In this document: one piece after another, positions 1-6,165 of the stretch
Layout of the letters: every line of letters starts with the position of its first letter
Numbering within the stretch: the first letter of the stretch is position 1
Assembly (NCBI GenBank): GCA_900545325.1
Contig: UQZE01000010.1
Location: 1-27,319, forward strand
Source of the DNA: an uncultured Eubacteriales bacterium
GTDB taxonomy: Bacteria; Bacillota; Clostridia; Christensenellales; Borkfalkiaceae
Direction: 5' to 3'
DNA: 27,319 nucleotides
Made by a program: the position numbers and the translations under genes
Notes under the pieces: model-generated
Database searches by the model: none
Told to the model about the DNA's origin: nothing
Seen by the model: only the letters and a program-made list of their open reading frames with translations

Positions 1-1
1 C

Positions 2-457
2 ACGGTGATGGACAATATCCGCTACGGCAAACTGGACGCGACGGACGAAGAGTGCGTGGCGGCGGCGAAACTCGCCAACGCGCACGACTTCATCACGCGG
101 CTGCCGGAGGGGTACGACACCATGCTGACGGGGGACGGCGCCAACCTGTCCCAGGGACAGAAACAGCTTTTGTCCATCGCGCGGGCGGCGCTCGCCAACG
201 CGCCCGTGATGATTTTGGACGAAGCTACTTCTTCCATAGACACCCGCACGGAAGCGCTCGTGCAGGCGGGCATGGATAAACTGATGGAGGGCAGAACGGT
301 GTTCGTGATCGCCCACAGGCTGTCCACCATACGCAATTCCGACGCCATCATGGTGCTTGACCACGGCCGCATTATCGAGCGCGGCGACCACGAACAGCTG
401 CTCGCGCAGAAAGGTACCTATTACCAGCTCTACACGGGCGCGTTCGAACTCGAATAA
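2..457 (+). CDS. ABC exporter ATP-binding protein, C-terminal part
   Basis: This is the C-terminal half of the nucleotide-binding domain of an MsbA/LmrA-type ABC exporter half-transporter. It would use ATP to export a drug, lipid or peptide across the membrane. The frame is open through the left edge, so the membrane domain and Walker A lie outside the window; the GTG and ATG near position 5 are internal codons. Visible motifs in order are the signature LSQGQ, Walker B with its glutamate (VMILDEATSSID, including the D-loop) and the H-switch AHRLST. The ending GAFELE is typical of clostridial heterodimeric exporters. A strong terminator follows 6 bp after the stop, so this gene closes its operon. 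Substrate cannot be told from this part. Confidence 0.93.
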   Translation, partial: TVMDNIRYGKLDATDEECVAAAKLANAHDFITRLPEGYDTMLTGDGANLSQGQKQLLSIARAALANAPVMILDEATSSIDTRTEALVQAGMDKLMEGRTVFVIAHRLSTIRNSDAIMVLDHGRIIERGDHEQLLAQKGTYYQLYTGAFELE

Positions 458-463
458 AACTTC

Positions 464-491
464 GGCCCGCCTTAGGCGGGCCTTTGTTTTT
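464..491 (+). terminator. Intrinsic terminator after ABC exporter
   Basis: A perfect 8-bp stem GGCCCGCC / GGCGGGCC with a TTA loop (464-482) is followed by TTTGTTTTT. It separates the ABC exporter from the ClC operon. Confidence 0.92.
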
Positions 492-499
492 CCAAGGGC

Positions 500-528
500 T
501 TTACAAACGGCGGATAACGTGTTATACT
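500..528 (+). promoter_or_regulatory. Sigma-A type promoter for the ClC operon
   Basis: -35 TTTACA (500-505), 17-bp spacer and -10 TATACT (523-528) lie between the upstream terminator and the ClC start. The predicted leader is only about 18 nt, too short for a riboswitch. The first 15 bases (TTTACAAACGGCGGA) recur exactly at 24741. Confidence 0.8.
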
Positions 529-552
529 CTAATATATTTATCGGAGATACGT

Positions 553-2142
553 ATGCGTAAAAACAGGATAAAATATATCAAGAACACCTTTCTGCCCTGC
601 GTGGCGAGCGGGCTGGCGGTGGGGCTTATCGTCGGCACGGCCGTATTCTTTTTCAGATGGGCGGCAGATCTGCTCACGGCGGGCTCCGCGGAAATTTACG
701 CCTGGGTATACGCGCATCCGCTCTTTGCGCCGCTGCTGTTCCTCGGCCTGGCGATCCTCGCCGCCGCGGAATATTTTTTGCAGCTTTATTCCCCCGAATC
801 GCGCGGCGGCGGCATACCGCGCAGCGTGGGGGCGGTGCGCGGCGTGCTTTCCTTCCGCTGGCTGCGGTCGGCGGTGGGGGCGGTATTCAACTCCTTTATC
901 AGCTTTTTCGCGGGACTTCCGCTCGGCACGGAGGGCTCCTCCGTCCTGCTCGGCACGGCGCTCGGCAAGGGCGCTTCCCGCCTGCCGCTCGCAAAGCGGA
1001 ATTTTTCCAAATATACCATGACGGGCGGCGCTTCGGCCGGGTTCGCCGTGGCTACGGGCGCGCCCCTCGCGGGTATCGTGTTCGCGGTGGAGGAAATGCA
1101 CAGGAAGATCGCGCCCACCATGGTGCTCGCCGTCGTTTCTGCGGTGCTTTCCGCCACCCTCGTTTCCTCGCTGCTGTCGCTCGCGCTGGGCATGGAGGCG
1201 GGGCCGCTCTTCGCCTTGTCCGCGCCCGTGCCGGACACGTTCGCCCTTCAGGATATATGGATACTCCTGCTCGCGGGGCTGTTTTCTGGGCTGGCGGCCG
1301 CGGCGTTCTGCCGCCTGCTCGACGCGATCTCGCGTTTTTACGGCAGACATCCCTCGAAAAAAGCGCGTTTCGCGCGCTTTGTAGCGCTGTTCTGTCTGAT
1401 CGGGCTGATCGGCCTTTTTCTGAACGACGCGCTCTACGGCGGCCACGGGCTGATAGAAAATCTGCTCGCGCTGGAATACGGCGCAGGCCTCATGTTCGCG
1501 CTCTTCGCCCTGCGCTTTTTGCTTATCGCGCTCAGTTCGGGGGACGGCGCCACGGGGGGGCTGTTCATCCCCATGCTCTCGCTCGGCGCGCTTGTCGGCG
1601 GGCTTACGGCAAAGCTCTGCGTCGCAATGGGCATGTCCGAAAGTTATGCCCCGCTGACGGTGCTTTTATGCACGGTGTCCTTTCTGGGGGCGGCAACGAA
1701 ATCGCCCGTTACGGCGATCGTGCTGGCGGTGGAAACCACATGGCAGTTCACAAACCTGTTTTTCGCGGCGGCGGCGGTATTCACGGCGTATTTCGTCATG
1801 AGCCTGCTGCGCGGGGAGTCGGCGTACGAAAGCATGCTGAAAAACATGCTCAAAAAAGAGTATAAGGATAAAACCTGCCGCTCTGCCGACATTGAAATCG
1901 TCGTGCGCGGCGGATGTTTCGCGGAGGGCAAACCCGTTTCCGACCTGCTCTTCTCCGTCAACCTCATTCCGCGGCGGGTTTTTTCCGCGGAAAGGGAAGA
2001 GGAGGTGTTCCCCGGCAGAGAACGCGGCCTGCGCGCGGGGGATAAGCTCGTGTTTACCGCCGTGTCCTACGATTTTAAGGAGGCGGAGGAAGAACTCGTA
2101 AACTATTTCGGGCCGCAGGAGGCAGTATGGAAGGAAAATTGA
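553..2142 (+). CDS. ClC-family chloride channel/antiporter with TrkA-C domain
   Basis: The protein has 529 residues: about 430 of ClC membrane domain followed by a soluble C-terminal domain of about 90 residues resembling TrkA-C/RCK-C. ClC proteins move chloride (or fluoride) across the membrane, often in exchange for protons. Landmarks are GGGIP in place of the usual GSGIP, GTEGSS in place of GREGP with the gating glutamate kept, and the late motif GAATKSPVTA. I chose ATG 553 over the longer ATG 484 because GGAG (543-546) is spaced correctly and 484 lies inside the terminator and before the promoter. The C-terminal domain probably senses a ligand. The loss of the GSGIP serine leaves chloride versus fluoride selectivity open, and no fluoride riboswitch is present. 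The 3' end overlaps the next gene by 16 bp. Confidence 0.9.
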   Translation: MRKNRIKYIKNTFLPCVASGLAVGLIVGTAVFFFRWAADLLTAGSAEIYAWVYAHPLFAPLLFLGLAILAAAEYFLQLYSPESRGGGIPRSVGAVRGVLSFRWLRSAVGAVFNSFISFFAGLPLGTEGSSVLLGTALGKGASRLPLAKRNFSKYTMTGGASAGFAVATGAPLAGIVFAVEEMHRKIAPTMVLAVVSAVLSATLVSSLLSLALGMEAGPLFALSAPVPDTFALQDIWILLLAGLFSGLAAAAFCRLLDAISRFYGRHPSKKARFARFVALFCLIGLIGLFLNDALYGGHGLIENLLALEYGAGLMFALFALRFLLIALSSGDGATGGLFIPMLSLGALVGGLTAKLCVAMGMSESYAPLTVLLCTVSFLGAATKSPVTAIVLAVETTWQFTNLFFAAAAVFTAYFVMSLLRGESAYESMLKNMLKKEYKDKTCRSADIEIVVRGGCFAEGKPVSDLLFSVNLIPRRVFSAEREEEVFPGRERGLRAGDKLVFTAVSYDFKEAEEELVNYFGPQEAVWKEN

Positions 2143-2633
2143 CCGAAGTTCCGTTCGGCGCGTACGGCGAACTGGAAAAGATGTGCAAAACGCTTTGGCA
2201 CGAAGCGTACGACGGGCTGATCGGCCCGTCGCAGGTCGGGTACATGCTGGAAAAATTCCAGAGCGAAAGCGCCTTTTACAGGCAGATCCGCGAGGAAAAT
2301 TACCGCTATTTCTTTATCGAGGCGGCGGGAAAGCGGGCGGGATACTGCGCGCTGAAACCCGAACGGGAGGTGCTGTTCCTCTCAAAGCTGTACCTGTTCC
2401 CCGAATTCCGCGGAACGGGCGTGAGCCGTTCGGCGCTTTCCGCGGCGGCGGAGATCGGACGGCTTTTGGGCTATGAAAAGATGTATCTTACCGTCAATAA
2501 AGAAAACGCGCGCGCCATACGCGCGTACGAAAAGTTCGGCTTTACCCGCGCGGACAGCGTCGTCAGCGATATCGGCGGGGGATACGTCATGGACGATTAT
2601 ATTTACGAATACCGTTTGGGAGGACGAAGATGA
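2127..2633 (+). CDS. GNAT family N-acetyltransferase
   Basis: This 168-residue GNAT-fold protein would transfer an acetyl group from acetyl-CoA to an unknown amine. The acetyl-CoA loop reads FRGTGVSRSA, after the strand LYLFPEF (R-x-x-G-x-G/A pattern). Further on, the helix and strand with VNKENARAIRAYEKFGF are the classic last motif of the fold. The start is fixed by AGGAGG about 5 nt upstream of ATG 2127. The gene overlaps the ClC stop and its own TGA overlaps the next ATG (ATGA), so the three genes are translationally coupled. Substrate is not predictable from sequence; the neighbours do not help. Confidence 0.88.
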   Translation: MEGKLTEVPFGAYGELEKMCKTLWHEAYDGLIGPSQVGYMLEKFQSESAFYRQIREENYRYFFIEAAGKRAGYCALKPEREVLFLSKLYLFPEFRGTGVSRSALSAAAEIGRLLGYEKMYLTVNKENARAIRAYEKFGFTRADSVVSDIGGGYVMDDYIYEYRLGGRR

Positions 2634-3724
2634 AAAAGACATTGAAAATCACGGCGATCACGCTCGCCGTACTGCTCGGCGTTCTGCTGCTCACGGTCGG
2701 CGGCTACGTGTTGTACGTCGTGTTCCAGTACGACCGCATAGAAGACAATCTGCCGCTTGCTGTCAACGGCTCCGCAGAGGAGACGGTGCCCGCGGGGAAA
2801 GAACTTAAAATCGTTACCTACAATATCGGATTCGGCGCCTACGCGCAGGATTTTTCCTTCTTTATGGATTCGGGCAGGATGCTGACGGGGGAAAAGGTAA
2901 GCGGTAAATATTCCAAGGCGAAGGACCGCGCGACGGTGGAAAAGAACACCTCCGGCGCGGTCGCGCTCGCCAAAGAACAGGCGGCGGACTTTTATTTCTT
3001 TCAGGAGGTGGATACCGACGCCGACCGCTCGCGCCACGTGAATCAATACGAATACATAGTCGGGCAGTTCGGGGATTACGCCGATACGTATGCCGAAAAT
3101 TTCCATTCGGCAAAACTGCTTTATCCCTTCAACGATCCCATCGGCAAGAGCAATTCGGGCATCGTTACGCTCTCGAAATACAAGATAGAAAGCGCCGTGA
3201 GGCGGCAGTATCCCGTGGATAAGGGATTCGCAAAATTCTTCGATCTCGACAGGTGTTTTTCCGTACACCGCCTGCCCGTGGATAACGGCAGAGAGTTCGT
3301 GCTGATCAATTCCCACATGTCCGCTTACGACGAGGGCGGCACCATACGCCAGAAACAGCTTGAGCTTTTGAACGGCGTTCTGCGGTCGGAGTACGAAAAG
3401 GGCAACTATGTGGTCGTGGGCGGCGACTTCAACCACGATATAGCGGATTCGCTCGACGCCTTCGCCACGCGGCAGGAAGTGCCCGAATGGGTGTTCGTGC
3501 TTACGGACGAGGACATCGCCGAACATTTCTCTTTCGCGGCGGCGAAAAACGCGCCCACCTGCCGCAGTACGGATATGCCCTACGAAAAGGGCGTGAATTA
3601 TTCCGTCGTGCTGGACGGCTTTATCGTTTCGGACAACGTGCAGGTCGTCGCGAACGAAAATATCGACGGCGATTTCGAGTTTTCCGACCACAATCCCGCG
3701 GTCATGCGGTTTATGCTGAAATAA
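2630..3724 (+). CDS. Membrane-anchored endonuclease/exonuclease/phosphatase family hydrolase
   Basis: The 364-residue protein starts with a signal anchor (about residues 6-28) followed by an EEP (DNase I-like) hydrolase domain that should lie outside the membrane. Catalytic landmarks of the fold are present: VTYNIG with N65, FFQEVD with E126, NSH with H229, GGDFNHD with D266 and N268, and the terminal SDHNP with D353/H354. EEP enzymes cut phosphodiester or phosphomonoester bonds in nucleic acids, inositol phosphates or sphingolipids; extracellular clostridial members often remain unassigned. The start overlaps the previous stop as ATGA, with GGAGG just upstream. A strong terminator closes the operon. 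Family confidence is high, substrate unknown. Confidence 0.88.
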   Translation: MKKTLKITAITLAVLLGVLLLTVGGYVLYVVFQYDRIEDNLPLAVNGSAEETVPAGKELKIVTYNIGFGAYAQDFSFFMDSGRMLTGEKVSGKYSKAKDRATVEKNTSGAVALAKEQAADFYFFQEVDTDADRSRHVNQYEYIVGQFGDYADTYAENFHSAKLLYPFNDPIGKSNSGIVTLSKYKIESAVRRQYPVDKGFAKFFDLDRCFSVHRLPVDNGREFVLINSHMSAYDEGGTIRQKQLELLNGVLRSEYEKGNYVVVGGDFNHDIADSLDAFATRQEVPEWVFVLTDEDIAEHFSFAAAKNAPTCRSTDMPYEKGVNYSVVLDGFIVSDNVQVVANENIDGDFEFSDHNPAVMRFMLK

Positions 3725-3730
3725 AAAAAG

Positions 3731-3753
3731 CCCCCGCGCGGCGGGGGTTTTTT
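3731..3753 (+). terminator. Intrinsic terminator after EEP hydrolase
   Basis: A 7-bp GC stem CCCCCGC / GCGGGGG with a GCG loop (3731-3747) is followed by T6 and preceded by an A-run. Confidence 0.92.
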
Positions 3754-3822
3754 CATAGGTCGGGTATAAAAAGCGCGCGGCGGGAAAAAATCACGGTAGA
3801 TCGATAAAAAAGGAGGCGTAAA

Positions 3823-4005
3823 ATGACAAATCTTACGCAAAAAGAAGTAACGTTCATATCGGATCTGCTGACCTACGAGGGCCGGGCCTGCAAAAAGGCC
3901 CGCCTGTATTCGAGAACGCTGACCGATAAGGCCCTTGCCGAAACGATGGGAAAGATCGCGGACAACCACGAAAAGCGCTTCAACGCGCTGCTCGAACTTT
4001 TATAA
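3823..4005 (+). CDS. Small ferritin-like spore-coat-type protein
   Basis: This 60-residue helical protein has the pattern of small clostridial coat-associated proteins related to the CotF/ferritin-like helical families: an N-terminal LTQKE followed by two amphipathic helices with DLLTYEGRACKKARLYS and ADNHEKRFNALLELL. It is too short for a full four-helix bundle and may form dimers or pair with the next gene product. The ribosome site AAGGAGG sits 6 nt before ATG. Its stop codon TAA is part of the next gene's ribosome site (TAAGGAGG), indicating tight coupling. No clear vegetative promoter is seen in the 70 bp upstream, which would fit a sporulation sigma factor, but no clear sigma-E/F/G/K match is visible. 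Confidence 0.7.
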   Translation: MTNLTQKEVTFISDLLTYEGRACKKARLYSRTLTDKALAETMGKIADNHEKRFNALLELL

Positions 4006-4015
4006 GGAGGTAGCC

Positions 4016-4303
4016 ATGGAAAACTACAAATCCAAGATAACGCTCAACGAAAAGGATTCGCTCACCGATATCCTCATGGCGGAAAAGGAGCTCGTGAAAG
4101 TGTACGCGGAGGCCATCACCGAAGGCGCGTGCAGGCCGTTCAGGAGCGCGGTCAAGAGCAATATGGAAGGCGCCATCGGCGATCAGTTCTCGGTGTTCAC
4201 CGCGATGAGCAAGAACGGGCTTTACGAAACCAAGCCCGCGCAGAAAACGGAAATAGACCAGAGTAAGGAAACTTTTTCCCAGATGCTCTCCCAGCTCAGC
4301 TGA
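4016..4303 (+). CDS. CotF-like spore coat protein
   Basis: This 95-residue protein resembles the coat F family: a helix with DILMAEKELVKVYAEAITEGACRP, a second helix with MEGAIGDQFSVFTAMSKNGLY and the following residues. The pattern '...D-x-L-x-x-E-K-x-L-x-x-x-Y...' and 'F-x-A-M-x-x-x-G-x-Y' is the family hallmark. It would be structural in the spore coat or a related shell. The start is ATG 4016 after AAGGAGG; the open frame extends further upstream but without a ribosome site. The gene follows its partner by 10 bp and ends in a strong terminator, so the pair is a complete bicistronic unit. Confidence 0.75.
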   Translation: MENYKSKITLNEKDSLTDILMAEKELVKVYAEAITEGACRPFRSAVKSNMEGAIGDQFSVFTAMSKNGLYETKPAQKTEIDQSKETFSQMLSQLS

Positions 4304-4314
4304 ACGCGGCGCTG

Positions 4315-4347
4315 CCGCCCGCCCCTTAGGCCGCGGGCGGTTTTTTT
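4315..4347 (+). terminator. Intrinsic terminator after coat-like pair
   Basis: An 8-bp stem CCGCCCGC / GCGGGCGG (4315-4322 with 4333-4340) is followed by T7. Confidence 0.92.
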
Positions 4348-4359
4348 ATGTAAAAACGC

Positions 4360-4388
4360 TTGCAAAGCGCGAAAATTCGTGGTAATAT
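4360..4388 (+). promoter_or_regulatory. Promoter for queT
   Basis: -35 TTGCAA (4360-4365), 17-bp spacer, -10 TAATAT (4383-4388). The predicted start near 4395 falls exactly at the 5' end of the riboswitch. Confidence 0.72.
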
Positions 4389-4394
4389 ATACGC

Positions 4395-4433
4395 CGAAGG
4401 TTTTCGGATAACACTTCAATAAAACAACCGAGG
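4395..4433 (+). promoter_or_regulatory. preQ1-I riboswitch candidate controlling queT translation
   Basis: The leader folds as a preQ1-I aptamer, an H-type pseudoknot. P1 is GAAG 4396-4399 with CTTC 4414-4417. The loop holds TAAC (4409-4412), like the preQ1-pairing C of known class I aptamers. The tail AATAAAACA is A-rich. P2 is TCGG 4404-4407 with CCGA 4428-4431. P2 runs into the ribosome site GAGG (4430-4433), so ligand binding should hide it and turn translation off. The gene downstream is a QueT family transporter, a known target of preQ1 riboswitches. Confidence 0.75.
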
Positions 4434-4442
4434 TAAAACTGA

Positions 4443-4973
4443 ATGAAAATTTCCACGAAGATGCTGACCCGCGCCGGCGTGATCGCCGCGCTGTACGTCG
4501 CGCTGACCTTTATCGTGCTGCCCGTTGCGAGCGGCGCGATCCAGTTCAGGCCGAGCGAAGCGCTCACCGCGCTCCCGCTCCTGTTTGCCGAAAGCGTGCC
4601 CGCGCTTTTCGTCGGCTGCATGCTGGCGAACCTCATTTCGGGCGCCGCGGTGCAGGACATCGTGTTCGGCGCGCTCGTTACCCTGCTTGCCGCCGCGCTC
4701 ACGCGGCTGGTCGGCAAGGCTGTCAAAAACAAGTGGGCGAAGATCGCCGTCGGCGGTATATTTCCCGTGGCGCTCAATGCGTTTTTGCTGCCGCTCATCT
4801 GGATATGGGCGTACGGCGCGTTGGAATTTGCCTATATGCTGCAAGTCGCTTTCCTGCTGATTTCGCAGAGCGTCGCCGTGTACGTGCTCGGCGTGCCGCT
4901 TTTTTTCTCTCTCGGCAAAGCGCAGGAAAAATATCCCGTGCTCTTCGGCTACGAGGCGCGTAAATCGAACTGA
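4443..4973 (+). CDS. queT: QueT family queuosine-precursor ECF transporter S component
   Basis: This 176-residue membrane protein with about six hydrophobic segments matches the QueT family, the substrate-binding subunit of an energy-coupling factor transporter for queuosine precursors (preQ0/preQ1). Family landmarks are an N-terminal arginine followed by GVIAALYVALT, the stretch GAIQFRPSEALTALPLLF, and GCMLANLISG. The ECF ATPases and T component are not in the window and are probably shared. The start is ATG 4443 behind GAGGT (4430-4434). The candidate preQ1-I riboswitch upstream gives independent support for the substrate. The gene stands alone between two terminators. Confidence 0.9.
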   Translation: MKISTKMLTRAGVIAALYVALTFIVLPVASGAIQFRPSEALTALPLLFAESVPALFVGCMLANLISGAAVQDIVFGALVTLLAAALTRLVGKAVKNKWAKIAVGGIFPVALNAFLLPLIWIWAYGALEFAYMLQVAFLLISQSVAVYVLGVPLFFSLGKAQEKYPVLFGYEARKSN

Positions 4974-4979
4974 AAAAAA

Positions 4980-5010
4980 ACCGCTCGGTGAAACCGGGCG
5001 GTAATTTTTT
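4980..5010. terminator. Bidirectional terminator between queT and the DUF378 gene
   Basis: A 9-bp stem ACCGCTCGG / CCGGGCGGT with one T-G pair (4980-5002) is flanked by A8 on the left and T6 on the right, so it can serve both converging genes. Confidence 0.88.
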
Positions 5011-5011
5011 C

Positions 5012-5218
5012 TTAAACTCTTCTGAGCGGGCGGTAAAGGGCCCAGTAAATGATCATCCATACCGCGGCCGCGCCGACGAGGGCGTATACGATCCTCGCGA
5101 GGACGCTGCCCGCGCCGAAGATCCACGCCACGACGTCGAACGAAGCGACGCCCACGAGAAGCCAGTTGAACGCGCCGACGAGCAGAAGCACGAGCGCGAT
5201 GATAGTCGTAGTCTTCAT
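5012..5218 (-). CDS. DUF378 family small membrane protein
   Basis: A 68-residue protein with two hydrophobic segments (about residues 5-25 and 36-60). The pattern LLLVGAFNWLLVGVASFDVVAW is that of DUF378 (YuzA-like) proteins, of unknown function and common in Firmicutes. The start is set by GGAGGTG 6 nt upstream of ATG 5218. That ribosome site is part of a 7-bp inverted repeat (5227-5248), which could fold in the mRNA and block it. The gene is monocistronic and ends at the shared bidirectional terminator. Confidence 0.88.
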   Translation of the reverse strand: MKTTTIIALVLLLVGAFNWLLVGVASFDVVAWIFGAGSVLARIVYALVGAAAVWMIIYWALYRPLRRV

Positions 5219-5226
5219 AAATACAC

Positions 5227-5248
5227 CTCCGCAGTTTATTATGCGGAG
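5227..5248 (-). promoter_or_regulatory. Hairpin overlapping the DUF378 ribosome site
   Basis: On the minus strand, CTCCGCA and TGCGGAG form 7 bp around an 8-nt loop (TAATAAAC). The 3' arm contains most of the ribosome site GGAGG (5226-5230), so the folded mRNA would hide it. Confidence 0.55.
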
Positions 5249-5283
5249 TAGGGCGGCAAATTATGCCTGCGGACGGAAATCGT

Positions 5284-5544
5284 TCAGCGCAAGATGTTTT
5301 CCAGTATCATTTTATCGAAGGAAACGCCCTCTACGAAGTCGTCGGGCAGAAATTTCACGTGGTTATATTTCGCAAAGTTGAAGATATGCGCCTTCACTAT
5401 GACGGGCGACGGTTCGTCGATTAGGTGGCAGGCGTCGTAGACGTGCCTGTGAAATTCGGCGTAATCCATCTTTTCGTCGCTCTCGTACACCGCCTGTTTT
5501 ACAATTTTGTTATCTTTTAAAGTCTTTATCCATATTCTGATCAT
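5284..5544 (-). CDS. Hypothetical protein, 86 residues
   Basis: I do not recognise this protein. It starts with a basic strand (MIRIWIKTLKDNKIVK), then has an acidic, histidine-bearing helix (YAEFHRHVYDACHLID), a strand SPVIVKAHIFNFAKY and an acidic end. No membrane segment or signal peptide is visible; a small cytosolic alpha/beta protein is likely. The start ATG 5544 has no ribosome site; instead a promoter -10 (TAATAT) lies seven bases upstream, so the mRNA may be leaderless. No clear terminator follows before the DUF378 start at 5218. Codon use resembles the neighbours, supporting a real gene. Confidence 0.72.
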   Translation of the reverse strand: MIRIWIKTLKDNKIVKQAVYESDEKMDYAEFHRHVYDACHLIDEPSPVIVKAHIFNFAKYNHVKFLPDDFVEGVSFDKMILENILR

Positions 5545-5550
5545 GGGATA

Positions 5551-5580
5551 ATATTACCACACCCGCGGCGTATTTCGCAA
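5551..5580 (-). promoter_or_regulatory. Promoter abutting the start codon of the 86-residue gene
   Basis: On the minus strand: TTGCGA (5575-5580), an 18-bp spacer, TAATAT (5551-5556). The predicted transcription start coincides with the A of ATG 5544. Confidence 0.55.
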
Positions 5581-5618
5581 GCGAACGGAAAAAATTTGTC
5601 TATTTTTATTCCGTCGGG

Positions 5619-5646
5619 TTGACAACACGCCGAAATATGTTAAAAT
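5619..5646 (+). promoter_or_regulatory. Promoter for the Lrp/aminotransferase/pyrophosphatase operon
   Basis: Perfect -35 TTGACA (5619-5624), 16-bp spacer, -10 TAAAAT (5641-5646), about 25 bp before the ribosome site of the Lrp gene. Confidence 0.82.
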
Positions 5647-5676
5647 AGTATATAAAAAGAAAAGGGGAACGCCGCA

Positions 5677-6165
5677 ATGAAAAAAATACAGGCAAAACTC
5701 ATAAAACTTCTCAAAGAAGACGCAAGATACACCGCGGAAGAGCTCGCCGCCATGGTCGGCGAAAGCGAAGAGAACGTAAAGCGCGAGCTCCGCGCGCTGG
5801 AAGAGAGCGGCGTTATCGTCAAATACACCGCCATCACCAACAGCGAGCTTGAAAACGCGGGCGTCGTGGAAGCGCTCATCGAAGTCAAGGTAACGCCAAA
5901 ACGGCTCAAAGGGTTTGACGAGATCGCGGAGGAAATCAACCGTTTCAGGGAAGTGCGCAGCTTGTATCTCATGAGCGGCGGATACGACATAGCGATATTC
6001 GTAGAGGGAAAAACGCTCACGGACGTGGCGCGCTTCGTTTCCGAAAAGCTTTCCGCGCTGGAGGGAGTGCTCAGCACCGCCACGCATTTTATCCTGAAAA
6101 AATATAAGATAGAAGGGCAGATCACCAATAGACCGACGGCTGAACGGCAGCTGATACACGCATGA
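5677..6165 (+). CDS. Lrp/AsnC family transcriptional regulator
   Basis: This 162-residue protein has an N-terminal winged helix-turn-helix (about residues 1-60; YTAEELAAMVGESEENVKRE is the HTH core) and a C-terminal RAM/AsnC ligand-binding domain (about 65-145; VEALIEVKV and RSLYLMSGGYDIAIFVEG). Such proteins form dimers to octamers and sense amino acids. The stop overlaps the aminotransferase start (ATGA, 6162-6165), so the regulator is translated together with an amino-acid enzyme, and it probably controls this operon. The start is ATG 5677 with AGGGGAAC upstream. Confidence 0.92.
   Translation: MKKIQAKLIKLLKEDARYTAEELAAMVGESEENVKRELRALEESGVIVKYTAITNSELENAGVVEALIEVKVTPKRLKGFDEIAEEINRFREVRSLYLMSGGYDIAIFVEGKTLTDVARFVSEKLSALEGVLSTATHFILKKYKIEGQITNRPTAERQLIHA

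Noticed and set aside
500..553. Fluoride riboswitch before the ClC gene
   Set aside because: The promoter leaves only about 18 nt of leader, and the conserved crcB elements are absent.
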